From NCBI GenBank assembly GCA_037833965.1, contig AP031356.1, positions 21,722,501-21,786,500 on the forward strand: a stretch of DNA of 64,000 nucleotides, in the 5' to 3' direction. The notes beneath the pieces were generated by a model, which saw nothing but the letters and a program-made list of their open reading frames with translations, ran no database searches and was not told the DNA's origin. Shown here piece by piece: positions 1-10,607 of the stretch. How positions within the stretch are numbered: the stretch's first letter is position 1; every line of letters begins with the position of its first letter. The position numbers and the translations under genes are program-made. This DNA is from Marchantia polymorpha subsp. ruderalis. Its lineage: Eukaryota > Streptophyta > Marchantiopsida > Marchantiales > Marchantiaceae.

Positions 1-369
1 AGGAGTACACCATCCCCAACGCTTCTCTCTCCGTCGTGGTGTACTTCCGCTCTGCTAGAGACAGCTGTCGGCTCGCGAAGTAGATCGGGTAGTCCTTTTT
101 GTTGTCATCCTTTTGACTCAATACTACACCGATGGCGAATGCAGATGTGTCAACGTAAACATGGAATGGTCGATTCCAGTCTGGACTCCTTAGTACGGGA
201 GCAGTCGTGAGTTTCGCTTTAAGAGCCTCAAATGCTGACTGCTGGTTCGCACCCCAAGCATAAGGCTCGTCCTTCTTCAACAACTTGGTCAGGTCCGCCG
301 CCAGTATTGCATACAGGTGTATGAATCTTCGGTAGTAGCCCACATGTCCCAGGAATGCTCGCAGCTCTC
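1..369 (-). pseudogene. Family A pol fragment (reverse transcriptase/RNase H part)
   Basis: The minus strand encodes the connection between reverse transcriptase and RNase H of a family A pol. It matches the A1 pol around 12138-12506 and the A3 pol around 40522-40890, but carries its own differences from both, so it comes from another A copy that continues left of the window. Recognisable stretches include the RNase H start (PFHVYVDTSAFAIG) and the TTTEREALGMVYS motif with its conserved glutamate. The 5' side of the gene stops abruptly at 369, where the sequence switches to family B pol on the opposite strand. No LTR end or target duplication marks the break, so this is a rearrangement rather than an insertion edge. 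It is a non-functional remnant. Confidence 0.9.
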
Positions 370-370
370 C

Positions 371-2401
371 TTGCACCCTGAGAAATGTTTTTTCTTCATG
401 ACCAGCGGAATCCTGCTGGGGCACCGAGTTTCGTCCGATGGCATTGCAGTAGATGTAGAGAAGGTGAAGATTATTCTTGAACTACAGCCGCCAACGAATC
501 TGCGTGAGTTGAGGGCCTTCCTTGGCCATGTAGGTTATTACAGAAGGTTCATAAATATGTTTGCCATCTTGGCAGCCGATCTGACGAAGCTGCTTAAGAA
601 GGATGAACCCTATGTGTGGGGCAAGGAGCAACAGCCGGCCTTTGAAACGCTCAAAGCCAAACTGACGACTGCTCCGGTTCTGAGAAGTCCGGATTGGAAC
701 AGACCTTTCCATGTCTATGTAGACACGTCGGCGTTTGCAATCGGGGTGGTTCTCAGTCAGAAGGACGACAACAAGAAAGACTACCCGATTTACTTCGCGA
801 GTCGTCAGTTGTCAGCAGCAGAGAAGAAGTACACGACAACTGAGAGGGAGGCGTTGGGAATGGTGTACTCCTGCAAGAAGTTCCGACATTATTTGATCTG
901 CTACGAGTTCGTGTTTCATGTAGATCATTACGCCTTACAGCACCTGGTCAAGAAGGCGGATCTGTCCGGACGAATTGCCAGGTGGGTACTACTGCTGCAG
1001 GAATTCACCTATACTGTACAGACACGGAAAGGCGTTCACCATGAGAACGCGGACTACCTCTCCCGACTATGGACCGAACCCATAGAAGAGGAAGTAGTGG
1101 ATGATTTTCCCGACGAACAACTTTTTCAGTTGTCCGCCAGCCATGAGTCCAGGTACGCGGACTTATACAGGTTCCTGCTCACACTCCAATGTCCGGAAGG
1201 ATTGGATGCAGAGCAGCGCACAGTCTTCGTTCATAAAGCGGGACCTTACCAGCTCCAACAAGGGGTCTTGTTCAAGAAAATGGCAGACGAGAGGTTGTGC
1301 AGATGTCTAGAGGAGTCCGAAGTACCGCGAGTTGTCAAAGCCATGCACACAGAAGACGCTGGTGGTCACTACGCCACCAGAAACACAGTGACCAAAATTG
1401 TGAATGCAGGATACTGGTGGCCGACGATGTTCAAAGATGTACACGACTACGTTCGCAAATGCGACAGCTGCAAGAGAACGGGAAGGCCGACTCCGACCAC
1501 GAGATGGCCTCTTACACCAATCATGCCATTGGCACCGTTTGAAAAATGGGGGATCGACTTCGTGGGACCAATACAACCTGTCACTAAAGGCACGCGCAGG
1601 CGCTACATATTGGTAGCAACAGACTATGCGACCAAGATGGTGGAGGCAGAAGCCACAAGGCACGACGACGCAGCCGAAGTAGCACGGTTCCTATTCGAAT
1701 CAATCATCACACGCTACGGGTGCCCCCTAGAAATAGTCAGTGACAGAGGGACGCACTTTCTGAATCAGGTGATAGAGAGTTTGACGCGGCACTTCCAGAT
1801 TAAGCATCGGAAGACTACTCCTTACAACCCCAAGGCAAATGGTCTGACAGAGAAGTCCAATGGATTACTCTGTAAGATACTCCTCAAGGTAACTGTAAAC
1901 CATGCTCATGACTGGGACACCAAGCTACCGGCCGCCTTATGGGCATATAGAACGGCAGAAAAAGTCACCACCAGGCAAACACCTTACTTCCTAGTTTATG
2001 GGCAGCATCCGATCTTACCCATCGAATTCGAGATACCTACGAAGAGGACCTTAGATCAGAGAAGGCTGAACGCGGAGGAAAGTCAGGCATATCGACTGCA
2101 AGAGGTAATGGCACTGGAGGAAAGACGTCAAGAAGCCGAAGATCGAACAAAGCAATTACAACTCAGGCGGAAGGAGAAGTACGATCGAAGACTCAAACCA
2201 GTACTGCTGGAGAAGGGCGATTTGGCTCTGCTATACGATAGCAGACATGCTAGATTTCCAGGCAAGCTCCACTTGAGGTGGATGGGACCTTACAAGGTGA
2301 TAGAAGTTTTTCCAAATGGATCCATCCAACTCGCAGATCTCACGGGAGAATGGTTAGGCACCCGCGTGAACGGATGGCGTCTGAAGAAATACCACGTGTA
2401 A
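371..2401 (+). pseudogene. pol: Family B pol, 5'-truncated (end of RT, RNase H, integrase)
   Basis: This is the last ~676 codons of a B pol polyprotein, starting inside reverse transcriptase at the LHPEKC motif. RNase H follows, with Asp in FHVYVDTSAF, Glu in TTTEREALG and Asp in FHVDHYALQHL. Integrase comes next: an HHCC zinc-binding region (GGHYATRNT to CDSCKRTGRP), then a DDE core with Asp in WGIDFVGP, Asp in VSDRGTHF and Glu in NGLTEKSNG. The C-terminus has a WMGPY motif and a NGWRLKKYHV tail; no chromodomain is seen. The open frame extends upstream to 317, but those first codons belong to the inverted family A fragment, so that start is not real. It is nearly identical to the interrupted pol of element B1 downstream. 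The polypurine tract and an LTR follow directly, as at the end of a normal internal region. Confidence 0.93.
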
Positions 2402-2425
2402 ATGTTCGCGTGGGCGCTCACAATT

Positions 2426-2438
2426 GAGGAGGGGGGCA
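2426..2438 (+). other. Polypurine tract of upstream B unit
   Basis: A purine run (GAGGAGGGGGGCA) lies 24 bases after the pol stop and abuts the TGTGG start of the LTR at 2439. This is the expected primer site for plus-strand DNA synthesis. The same tract precedes the LTR at 56910 and, on the minus strand, the LTRs of A1 and A3. Confidence 0.85.
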
Positions 2439-3793
2439 TGTGGTAACACACTTTTTGTTTTTTTTGCAGAATTTAAACAATTTTAGAAAACTAGTACCAA
2501 AGCAGTGTTTGTAGCTAGAGAAGGGTACGCTAAATAGAGTGGATTGATGAGATCGTCACGAGGGCACAAAGAATCACGTAGTCGGATGTACCAACGCCAA
2601 CGTCTTCAGCGCCTTCGGCAAAAGCTCCTTTTTGAGATGTCTCTATTCACGCGCCTCTAGCGTATAAGGAAGCTACGCTTCCGGCACAGACACCTCAGGA
2701 GGACGTTTTGCTAAAGACGTCAGGAGAAGGGCCCGGACCTCTAAAGGCATCCGACCATGAGTGCGCCTTCGGCGAAGCGCCGCTAGCGCGAAAAGGGAAA
2801 ACCTTCATAACAATCGGGATACACGGTAGATCCAGTTGGTTGAAGTTGCATTAGAAAGAGCTCGGGATGCTCGTTCTAACGAGTCCGAGAGCGTCGGAGA
2901 TGGATCAGGAATGGAGAAGTTATGAGCGTCGGAAAACTCGTAGCCGGACATGCGCCGTTCGCGCTAGGGTTCACAGCCGGAAAGGATTCCCGTACGCCCT
3001 CGGCGATGCGCCTTCGGTGGAATCACGCGCTCATAGGAGGAAACCCACTCAGAGTCGGAAGCGCCTTTGGCGGCTGTTCATGGAAGGAAAGCGCCGGTCG
3101 GATGTACGCCTCCGACGTGGCGCTGACAGTCGGATGCGCTGACATGAGTTGCGCTGGCGGATATGCGCCGGCAGCAACGGACGAGGCATAAAGGACAAAA
3201 TAGGCGGTACGACTGCGCGCCGGCATAATTCGATCCGACTGGATGTGCGCCTCCAGCAAGGCGCCGACGGATAACGAACGCACCAGCGGCGACACGCCTC
3301 CGGAGAAGGGCGGGTTAGGAAAAGACAACAGGGCCGACGTATACCCTGCAGCGGACTCGAGTCCGGAAGGTGGTGGCGGCGGGAGAATTCAACGTTTAAG
3401 CATGCGAATGCGCGCAATGCGGAGACGTGAATTCACGCATGCAAAGGGCGAACCGTTAAGCCGTATAGCCGGCTGCGTACGTTGCAACCAGTAAGAACGT
3501 TGGACGTTCTTGAAATCGGAGAAGAAAAGACTGCGCTCCAGTCTCATTCTCTCATTCTTGACTTTGCAATTTCCAGTTCCAAGATTACGCGCAAGGGCGG
3601 AGCGACCTGCAGTGAGAGTAGAGAGTGCGGAGACGAGTTGCACAAGGATCTTGGCGGACCTTGAAAGAATTGGGAGTAGCGATCTTGAACGAGCGCAGAG
3701 AGAGTGAGCAGTCAGTGCTTGAGTGGCCGACGCGCAGTGGCGATTGTGAGAGAGCGAGCGAAAGGGAGAACGTTTGTGTGTGCAGGCAACGCA

Positions 3794-5212
3794 ATGTCGA
3801 AGGTTCCCCAGCTGCGAGTGTCTCCACTCAGGGTGCCGCAGATCGGTCTACGCGCATTTCAAGATGTGCTGACGAGGCTGAAGCTCGATTTTCTCCTCTG
3901 GGGGTGGAATTGGACATGTCCGGAGATGGTGCGCGAGTATCTGCAAGAGAGACACAAGCCTTCTCGCGGATTTCGCCCACACCCAGAGAGATGGGAAATT
4001 TGCAATTGGGCGCAGGTGTTGGGCAGGTGTGCCGGCGAGGAAGGGGATCTCCTCTTCGAGGCCGACAGCGTGAAAGTGTCCCAGGAGGAAGAAGTCTCTT
4101 ACAATGAGCTCTTCAAGGTGGCTAGACATCCCAAGAACGGTTTCCGGACACGGGATTACAAGGATCGACTGCGGAGAAATGTCGCGACAGCATTGCTGCA
4201 GATATTGCAGCCGACCAAGACCGCTTACATGCATGGTTGGCAGGTAGAGTTCGTGGAGCTAGTGTTGTCAGGAGCTCCGGTGCATTGGGCACGGCTCCTG
4301 TGGAAGGTGACGCGCCAACATGCGCAAGAAGAAAGGGGAGGAACGCTCAATCATCTATCGCCTTACTTAATCGTGTTTTACCGGGCGATGGGATGTTTGA
4401 CGAATGCTGAGAAAACCCGGTTTCCGCAGCTGAGCCGGACTTATCCAGGTAGATATTCGAGGGAGGCCAAAGTAGACACGGATCCGGACGAGGAACCTGC
4501 CAGTACGCCTCCGGCTCCGGCTCCAGCAAGAGCAGCAGAAGAACGTCGAAGTGAGCGCATTCCGCGAAAGCGGAAGTGGGATGAGAGACCTGAGGACAGG
4601 CAGCCGGAAGTACCAGCTGCGCCGACTCGTGGTCGGCCCACCCCCGAGCCTCACAGTCGACCAAAACAGAGGGCACGCAGAATGCCAACTGTTACTGGGG
4701 AGACCAGGCGAACTCCGACCCGGCGGAATCTCACACAGGAAGAGATAATTGCTCAGGTCCTAGGGAAGACGGCAGAAACCTCTGCACAGAAGGCACCACG
4801 GCCTTCGGGAGGAGATGGACGGACTGACGACCGGCCGACTGCGAGTCGGATGACTGAAGGTCGACAAGCGGAAGGAAGGCCAACTGAACGGCGCGTTGAA
4901 CCGGACAGCAGGCCGGAAGCGGAAGAGAGTTTGGCTGACGAGCCAACGATCCTCAGAGGGTCGTCTTCGGCGGAAGGCACTTCTGGAAGAACGCCACCAG
5001 CAAGCAGGCCAAGTGGAGTCAAGACGCGCAGGGTGTATGCGACTCCCAGTCGGACAACTGCTGGTCGGCCGACTGCGAGTCGGACAACAGAGAGTCAGTC
5101 GGATTCGCCGACTGCGAGACAGATGGGGCCAACGACGAGTGTGCGGACGCCTTCGGCGGACGCACCTTCAGCAAGGACACCTTCCGCGCAGATTGCGCCG
5201 GAAGGACAGGCA
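3794..5212 (+). pseudogene. B LTR (U3) ORF, N-terminal part, cut by element A1
   Basis: First 473 codons of the U3-encoded protein in LTR 1; it continues at 27131-28267 beyond element A1. I place the start at the ATG at 3794 because homology with family A begins here (MSKVPQLRVSPLRVP against MTRPSRLRMVPLRLP) and the 30 upstream codons begin only with GTG. Residues ~1-235 form the conserved globular part, with motifs LDFLLWGWNW, NGFRTRDYKDR and GGTLNHLSPYLI. From there the chain becomes Arg/Pro/Thr/Ser-rich, with degenerate PTASR-type repeats, and looks disordered. The only disruption is the inserted element: removing it would leave the frame in phase (1419 + 1137 bases = 852 codons). Function is unknown. 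The intact sister copy is at 58265-60820. Confidence 0.85.
5208..5212. repeat. Target site duplication of A1, left copy
   Basis: AGGCA directly precedes the LTR end and is repeated at 27126-27130. The uninterrupted sister LTR has a single AGGCA at 59679-59683. Five bases is usual for Ty3/gypsy integrases. Confidence 0.95.
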
Positions 5213-5410
5213 TGTAATAACCCACTAAAGGCTAAAACTGCAATATAGTGGTAGAAAGGTCGAACCCACAGGGACAGAGGAACACACAGGGTACAAAGTG
5301 TCACGTTTTAACAGACTATTGAGGAGTTTGAATTCTCAGGCAACTGTCACTCCCAGAAATACTGCAAGTGTCCACTCGGAGCGCACTCGGAGGTCGCACA
5401 GTGCAGCGTA

Positions 5411-5428
5411 ACACACACACACACACAC
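5411..5428 (-). repeat. (AC)n microsatellite in U5
   Basis: Nine AC units on the plus strand. The same site in A2 (14392-14418) has more units, so the tract varies between copies. Confidence 0.9.
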
Positions 5429-6154
5429 CTGAAACTACAGAAACACAACCCAGAGATCCGTTGGGACCTCTACTTCAAGATTTCAGGGGGAAAGTCTCTC
5501 AAGAGTACACTCAGCGAAGCTGCGGGTAGTGACTCCCAACTCCGGCTTTTACAACGCTTCCACTAGCTTGCTGCTAGTGTAGGAAACCCGGTTTGGACTA
5601 CCTACTTTGGATCGAAGTCACTCAGACGCGGTGAACAACACTCTCAACTCACAAAACGCGCAGAGAACACAGGTCCACACTGAAGGACTCACTGTGAAAC
5701 ATTCCAGTAACACAACAACAGTCTATTGAAGAGTTTGAATTCTCAGGCACTTGTCATTCCCAGAAATACTACAGGGGTTACCCTCAAAGCACCTGCTGCA
5801 GCGTAACCTGAATTTACAACCAAGGCTTACACGAAGTAGCAAAACTTCACTTTGGCATTCAGGGGAAAAATCCCAAAGAGTACAATCAGAAAGAAACACT
5901 CGAAGGTGTAGGGGCGAAACTGTTCAAGTATCTAACTAGTCACTGGCTCTGAGCATCGGCAGTCACCCGCAGGTGCAGATCCGAACTACTCAAGTCTCTA
6001 ACCAATGTACTAGCTCTGAACATTCGGCCGAAGGCCTTCAGCTACAAAATGCGGAACGCTAAGTTGTAACTCCTCGTGCGTGGTGACAGAACTCAAGGAC
6101 ACAAACACGCAAAGGAAAGGGGTTCCTGATCTGCACTTCTGATGGGAAAGAACC

Positions 6155-6183
6155 CCAGGCAAAACGCCTGGAACTATTTTATA
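6155..6183 (-). promoter_or_regulatory. LTR promoter: TATA box plus adjacent hairpin (A1 3' LTR)
   Basis: Read on the minus strand, TATAAAATAG (6183-6174) is followed by an inverted repeat CCAGGC-GTTTT-GCCTGG (6171-6155) where transcription would be expected to start. The TATA box lies after the stop of the U3 reading frame, which places that frame wholly in U3. Confidence 0.7.
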
Positions 6184-6219
6184 CCTTCTAAGTCCTACCT
6201 AGCACTACACTGTACTACG

Positions 6220-9200
6220 CTACACGCCTGCACGGAACCACGCTACACTACACTCCGCGGAACCTGTACTACGTCTCCTGCGCGGCCGACTGCCGCGCAC
6301 TAACTCCCTACCCTGCCACTCTTCCGCTCGACTGCGTAGTCCCAACCGCTGCAACGCCGCAGACACCTCCCCCTCGAGGGCGGACATGGTATCCTGTGCC
6401 TTCGACAGAAAGGCCTCGAGCTTCTTCGCTACCTTCCGCCGACTCCTACTGTCGCCTGACAACAACCCGGCTGCGCGCAATTCAAACTCACGCAGTGTGA
6501 GTTTCTCCTGCGCCTTCACTTCCCAGTGGGCGTAGCCCTTGAGACAGTGGGCGACTCGCCTCGCCGTCTCCACCTTCGTGCGATCCGCCTCCTTCCTGCG
6601 ATCCTCTTCAATTATCACTAATTGCGATTCGGCTTCAGCACGTTGCGCCCTCAATTCGCCACACTCTGACTGTAACCTGCGGATTAATTCTTCATCCGCC
6701 TGCCGTGCGAGCTGACATTGTTCCAACAACCGCGTCTGTCGCACGAGCTCCTTTGACAAAATCCGATTCTGGGCCTGCTCAGAATCGAGCGCTTCCTTGA
6801 CCTTCACCTGCTCCTTGGTGAGCTCGCCCAGTTTCTCATCCTTCATCTTCTCGGAGTGCTTGTAGAATTTTTGATTAAGCTTGTACTGTCCCCACAAGCA
6901 CTCATGCTTCTCCTTCAAGTCCCTCAACTCCTGGTCCACTCTAGCTAATAGCTTGCTGGTGTGGACTTTAGTGCGAGTCCGCCTGCGCACTAACTCGATG
7001 TAAGATCCCGGCTGGAGTGGGTCGGCGTATTTATCGACCTTGCGATCCAAGTACCGCAGCAACGGAATCACCTGCTCAGAGAGCGCCGCCGCCGGCGCTC
7101 CAACAATTTCCTCCTCCTCCTCCTCGGTGTCTTCTGCTCCTGACATTTCTTCCGTGGAGCCTCCGTCGTCATCATCCGAGTGGAGAATTTCAGTCGCCAT
7201 TGATTGCGTCGGCGACTGCCCCGAGTGGGGCTGCACGTCCTCGACGTGTGCTGCCTGCGAAGGCACGGCTGCAGCCTCGCTGCTCGTCGCCAAAATGTCT
7301 AAGGCGGAAGGCGAATGTACCCGAGCGGCATCCCCGTCGTTCGCTGGTTGATTGCCTACCGCATTCTCTCTTTCGCCGTCGTCCGTCGCCGAAGGCGATT
7401 GAGCGGAGGGTGGCTGCGCGGGGTTGGATTGCGCATCGCGCATCGAAATTTCATCCCGCGGACAGTCACTCCGCTCCTCCGTCTGCTGCTCCCTTGATCG
7501 GTCCGTGGGGGCCGTGCCCGGCCCGTGTGCAGGCGCATTTGCCGGCGCCTTGTCCGCCGCAGGCGTAGCGCCGCGGACATCTATCGCCGAAGGCGACATG
7601 GCCGGGGGCCGCACGCCCGATGTTCCTTGGCCTATAGGCCCTACCGCCGAAGGCGCATCTATCGGCGGACTTCCCGCCGATGGTGCGGCCTCCGCACGCT
7701 CTCTGCTCGTATCCCCTCGGCTCGAAGGCCCTGGCGCCGAAGGCGCAAATTGCGGCGCGTGGTGCGCCGGAGGGTCTGGCCCCGAGGGCCGGTGTCTCGT
7801 AGGCGGTTCTTCCGCCGGCTCCTTCCCCTTCCTACGTTGGAACGGGGGTGATTCTTGCCTGTGCACAGGCGGCACGTGCGGAGGCGTTCTGTGCACAGGC
7901 GGACTGCTCCTCCCCACGCGTAAGCGTAGATCCACGTCCACTTGTGTTCGCCGGTCCGCGGAGGCTCGTCCGTCTGCGGAGGTTCGCCTGTGCGCAAACG
8001 GAACATCTGTCCGCATCGCACGTGGTAACTCCGGAGGCCCCTGGCCCGTAGGCGGCCTCTCTCCCGACGAGGTTGCAGCGTGGCCCGTTGCTCCTGCGGT
8101 CGTCCGCGCTTCTTCTCGCCTCTCTGGCGACGCACTTCCTATCTCCGTCGCAATCGTCGCCGTGTCTGCACTGTCAGCTGGCAACACCAGTCTGCGTGCC
8201 TTCTGCTTCGGCCGGCTGTATGGCTCGCAAAGCGGCCGCGGTCGAATGGGAGCAGAGGGTTCTTGATGCTGCTCCTCTTCGGACTCTTCCCTCCATCGCC
8301 GCTTCCGCGGCACTCGCGCTGCAGGAGTGTGTCTCCCTTCGTCTCTCCGTCTTGATGGGGTAGAAGTCGGTGACTCCTCCGCATCAGTGTCGACCTCGTT
8401 CTCCCGCACATACTTCCCGGGATGGTCGATGGACAATGGCGGAAAATGTTCAAGCTCCGCCGCTGTCAAACAATTCCGCTGTCGATAAAAATTGATGAGG
8501 AAAGGAGAAAGATGGTTTAGAGTTCCCCCCTTCTCCTCAAACGCGTGCTGTCGCATCACCCTGTGCAGGATGCTCGCCCAGTGAATTGGAGTTCCCTCGA
8601 TGACGCACTCCACAAAAGAGACCTGCCACAATGTGATGTAGCAGGCGCGGTGCGGCTGCAGTAATTGCATCAACGCCGCGGACAAAGTCCGGCGAAATCG
8701 ATCCTTGTAATCACGGGTCCTGTACCCATTCTTGGTAGACCTTCCGGTCTTGAACAGCTCCACAAATTGCGCCTCTTCTTGTTTGGTCACCTTGATGCTC
8801 TCACTGTCGAAAAGGAGATGCCCTGGCATGCCAACACATCTTCCCAACGCCTGCGCCCAATCTTGGACTGTCCACCGATCAACATGCGGACGCAATCCGC
8901 GCGAGGGTGGTCCCTGTGGCTCTAGCCACTCGCGCACCATATTCGCACAGATGTAATTCCATCCCCATAGCAAGAAATCGAGCTTTCTTGCTATTAAGCG
9001 CTCTTCGAAAGCGCGCAGCCCGTTCTGCGGTAGGCGAAGTGGCACCATCCGCAATCTGCTCGGTCTCGTCATTGCGTTCCTGGGGTTCGCTCGCCCGCTC
9101 ATTCTACTTCCACACTGCCCGCGCTTCTTTCTCTCTCGGCAAACTCTAATCGCTCTCAATTCCAAATCACGCGCACTCACTTCTCCCTCAATCAGCAAGA

Positions 9201-9324
9201 AATCTCCTGAGCGACGACGTCGAGAATGTTCCGCAGCCAGCAGATGGATGCGCGCAGCGCGCACAAGAGATTGGAATCGCGAATTCAAGAATGGGACGTT
9301 CTCCGCCGCCCGGTCGAAGGTCAT
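6220..9324 (-). CDS. U3-encoded LTR protein, family A (1034 aa, intact)
   Basis: An open frame fills most of U3 of the A1 3' LTR. The ATG at 9324 has a favourable context (CCGACCATGA), but homology with family B starts only at the third in-frame Met (residue 85), so the N-terminal 84 residues may be optional. Residues ~85-312 are globular, with motifs KLDFLLWGWNY, NGYRTRDYKDRF, LWQVSFVECVIEGTPIHW and GGTLNHLSPFLINFYR. Residues ~320-725 are low-complexity Pro/Ser/Ala/Arg with a few PPVHR units. An Asp/Glu-rich patch, a conserved LLRYLDRK block, a long predicted coiled coil from ~796 and a basic tail follow. No enzyme motif, signal peptide or membrane segment is evident. The layout loosely recalls plant ATHILA ORF/plant-transposon domains, but I cannot show homology. 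Its position downstream of pol suggests an accessory element protein. Confidence 0.8.
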   Translation of the reverse strand: MTFDRAAENVPFLNSRFQSLVRAARIHLLAAEHSRRRRSGDFLLIEGEVSARDLELRAIRVCRERKKRGQCGSRMSGRANPRNAMTRPSRLRMVPLRLPQNGLRAFEERLIARKLDFLLWGWNYICANMVREWLEPQGPPSRGLRPHVDRWTVQDWAQALGRCVGMPGHLLFDSESIKVTKQEEAQFVELFKTGRSTKNGYRTRDYKDRFRRTLSAALMQLLQPHRACYITLWQVSFVECVIEGTPIHWASILHRVMRQHAFEEKGGTLNHLSPFLINFYRQRNCLTAAELEHFPPLSIDHPGKYVRENEVDTDAEESPTSTPSRRRDEGRHTPAARVPRKRRWREESEEEQHQEPSAPIRPRPLCEPYSRPKQKARRLVLPADSADTATIATEIGSASPERREEARTTAGATGHAATSSGERPPTGQGPPELPRAMRTDVPFAHRRTSADGRASADRRTQVDVDLRLRVGRSSPPVHRTPPHVPPVHRQESPPFQRRKGKEPAEEPPTRHRPSGPDPPAHHAPQFAPSAPGPSSRGDTSRERAEAAPSAGSPPIDAPSAVGPIGQGTSGVRPPAMSPSAIDVRGATPAADKAPANAPAHGPGTAPTDRSREQQTEERSDCPRDEISMRDAQSNPAQPPSAQSPSATDDGERENAVGNQPANDGDAARVHSPSALDILATSSEAAAVPSQAAHVEDVQPHSGQSPTQSMATEILHSDDDDGGSTEEMSGAEDTEEEEEEIVGAPAAALSEQVIPLLRYLDRKVDKYADPLQPGSYIELVRRRTRTKVHTSKLLARVDQELRDLKEKHECLWGQYKLNQKFYKHSEKMKDEKLGELTKEQVKVKEALDSEQAQNRILSKELVRQTRLLEQCQLARQADEELIRRLQSECGELRAQRAEAESQLVIIEEDRRKEADRTKVETARRVAHCLKGYAHWEVKAQEKLTLREFELRAAGLLSGDSRSRRKVAKKLEAFLSKAQDTMSALEGEVSAALQRLGLRSRAEEWQGRELVRGSRPRRRRSTGSAECSVAWFRAGV
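7857..7902 (-). repeat. Palindromic repeat cluster inside U3 ORF (2 cores)
   Basis: Two GTGCAC-centred units of the CGCCTGTGCACAGGCG palindrome lie in frame within the reading frame; the 15-base unit encodes a five-residue step of the PVHR type. Copy number differs between LTRs (1 to 5 exact cores). Confidence 0.85.
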
Positions 9325-10570
9325 GGTCGGCTCTTGGTCGTGAAGAACGTCTCACTTGATGACCGCGCCGGCTGTACGCTGGAACGGTCTTCGCTCTCAC
9401 GCGCGGCTTCACGCTCCGCCGTCGTCGATTAAACTCTCACGCTCGAATTGGCGGATTTGAACTCCGCGAGCGTGTCACCCTGCGGACATGGGGGCGTAGC
9501 GCCGAAGGCGAGTTTTCCGCCTTGCGCGGTACACTTGTTCGTACCGTCCCTCGGCCAATCTCCTTCTGCCTTGACGCGTGTGTCCGCATGTCGGACAAAA
9601 ATTCAACTCCTGCCTGTGCGCAGGCCGGAGCCTCGGCGGATCCTCCGCCGGTGCGGAACTTGAACATCCTCCTGTGCACAGGCGTTTACCTGTGCGCAGG
9701 CGAATTCCGTCCGCGGCGCTGCGCTGGGGCGGAAGGCGTTGACCGTGGTCAGCCGTCTCCGTCCAGTCTGTCCGTTCCTTGTCTCTCCGTCGGCGCTTCC
9801 TCCGCCGCAACTCCGTCCGTCCAAGAGCGCATCCACCCGGGCCGTCCGCACGGTCCGTACCTATTGGATTACTCTGGCGGCTCTTCCGACGTACGCGGCG
9901 CTGCGTTGGCGCGGAAGGCGCCGTACACTTTCTACCTCACAAGGCGCATTTCTAGGGCCCAAGGCGGATTTTCCGCCGACGCCGAAGTGCCTGTGCACAG
10001 GCGAACGCCTGTGCGTAGGCGGACTTCGCGCCTTCCCTAACCCTACTTCGCCTGTGCACAGGCGAACGCCTACGTACGCGCATAGGACAAAACTTGATTC
10101 CTCCTTCCGCGTAGGCGGAATTCGCGCCGGTGGCGAACTCCTTCCGCCGTAGGCGACCGCCTCCGTTTCTTCCAGTAGCGATAACTCCCTAAGTCCTCGT
10201 CCGTTCCAAGCGTTCTTGGGCTCGTTAGAATCAGCGCGTCGAGCTCTTTCCAACGGGACCCTAACTTGGTCAAGGCGCCCGAGGGTTTACCTAATTACGG
10301 GGGTTTCCCTACAGCCGCGGACGCAACCTCCGAAGGCGGGTTTTGCGCCTTGCGCCGTAGAGATCCTAACTGCGGAGCTCGCAGGGAGGGTGGTGCCTGT
10401 CCTTGCTGCGGCACCCCAAATCCCAGATTCTACAAGATCCCTCGAGAATCCCCGCGATCTTCCGGATTCACTCTGTTTTGATGTACCGAAGGTTATTTAC
10501 AATGCTGCCAGGGTACAGTTTTTCAAAAATGTTTTAATTTCCTCAAAATTGCCAAAAGTGGGGTACCACA

Positions 10571-10583
10571 TGCCCCCCTCCTC
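10571..10583 (-). other. Polypurine tract of A1
   Basis: Minus-strand GAGGAGGGGGGCA immediately before the 3' LTR, identical to the family B tract. Confidence 0.85.
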
Positions 10584-10607
10584 AATTGTGAGCGCCCACG
10601 CGAACAC

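Larger units (their letters stand above)
5213..10570 (-). mobile_element. A1 3' LTR (5,358 bp)
   Basis: On the minus strand the LTR begins TGTGGTACCCCAC at 10570 and ends GGTTATTACA at 5213. The first ~1.25 kb of U3 (9325-10570) has no gene and is crowded with inverted repeats built on GGCG/CGCC arms, including palindromes near 9671-9700, 9990-10020 and 10050-10070. The U3 reading frame occupies 6220-9324 and the TATA box is at 6183-6174. The last ~0.95 kb (R/U5, 5213-6160) is non-coding. It holds an AC run at 5411-5428 and two diverged copies of a ~100-base block, at about 5310-5410 and 5718-5810. Confidence 0.93.

Noticed and set aside
317-370. Start of the pol frame at ATG 317
   Set aside because: These codons are the reverse strand of the family A fragment; the true pol sequence begins at the junction, so the ATG is fortuitous.
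2867-3700. Small overlapping frames in the U3 start of the B LTR
   Set aside because: Several short frames on both strands, none shared with family A. LTR 1 and LTR 2 agree only because they are copies.
5220-5265. tRNA-like A-box (TATAGTGGTA) and B-box (GGTTCGA) near the LTR end
   Set aside because: The two motifs are on opposite strands and cannot form a Pol III promoter or tRNA; similarity to the start of tRNA-Asp is short and probably chance.
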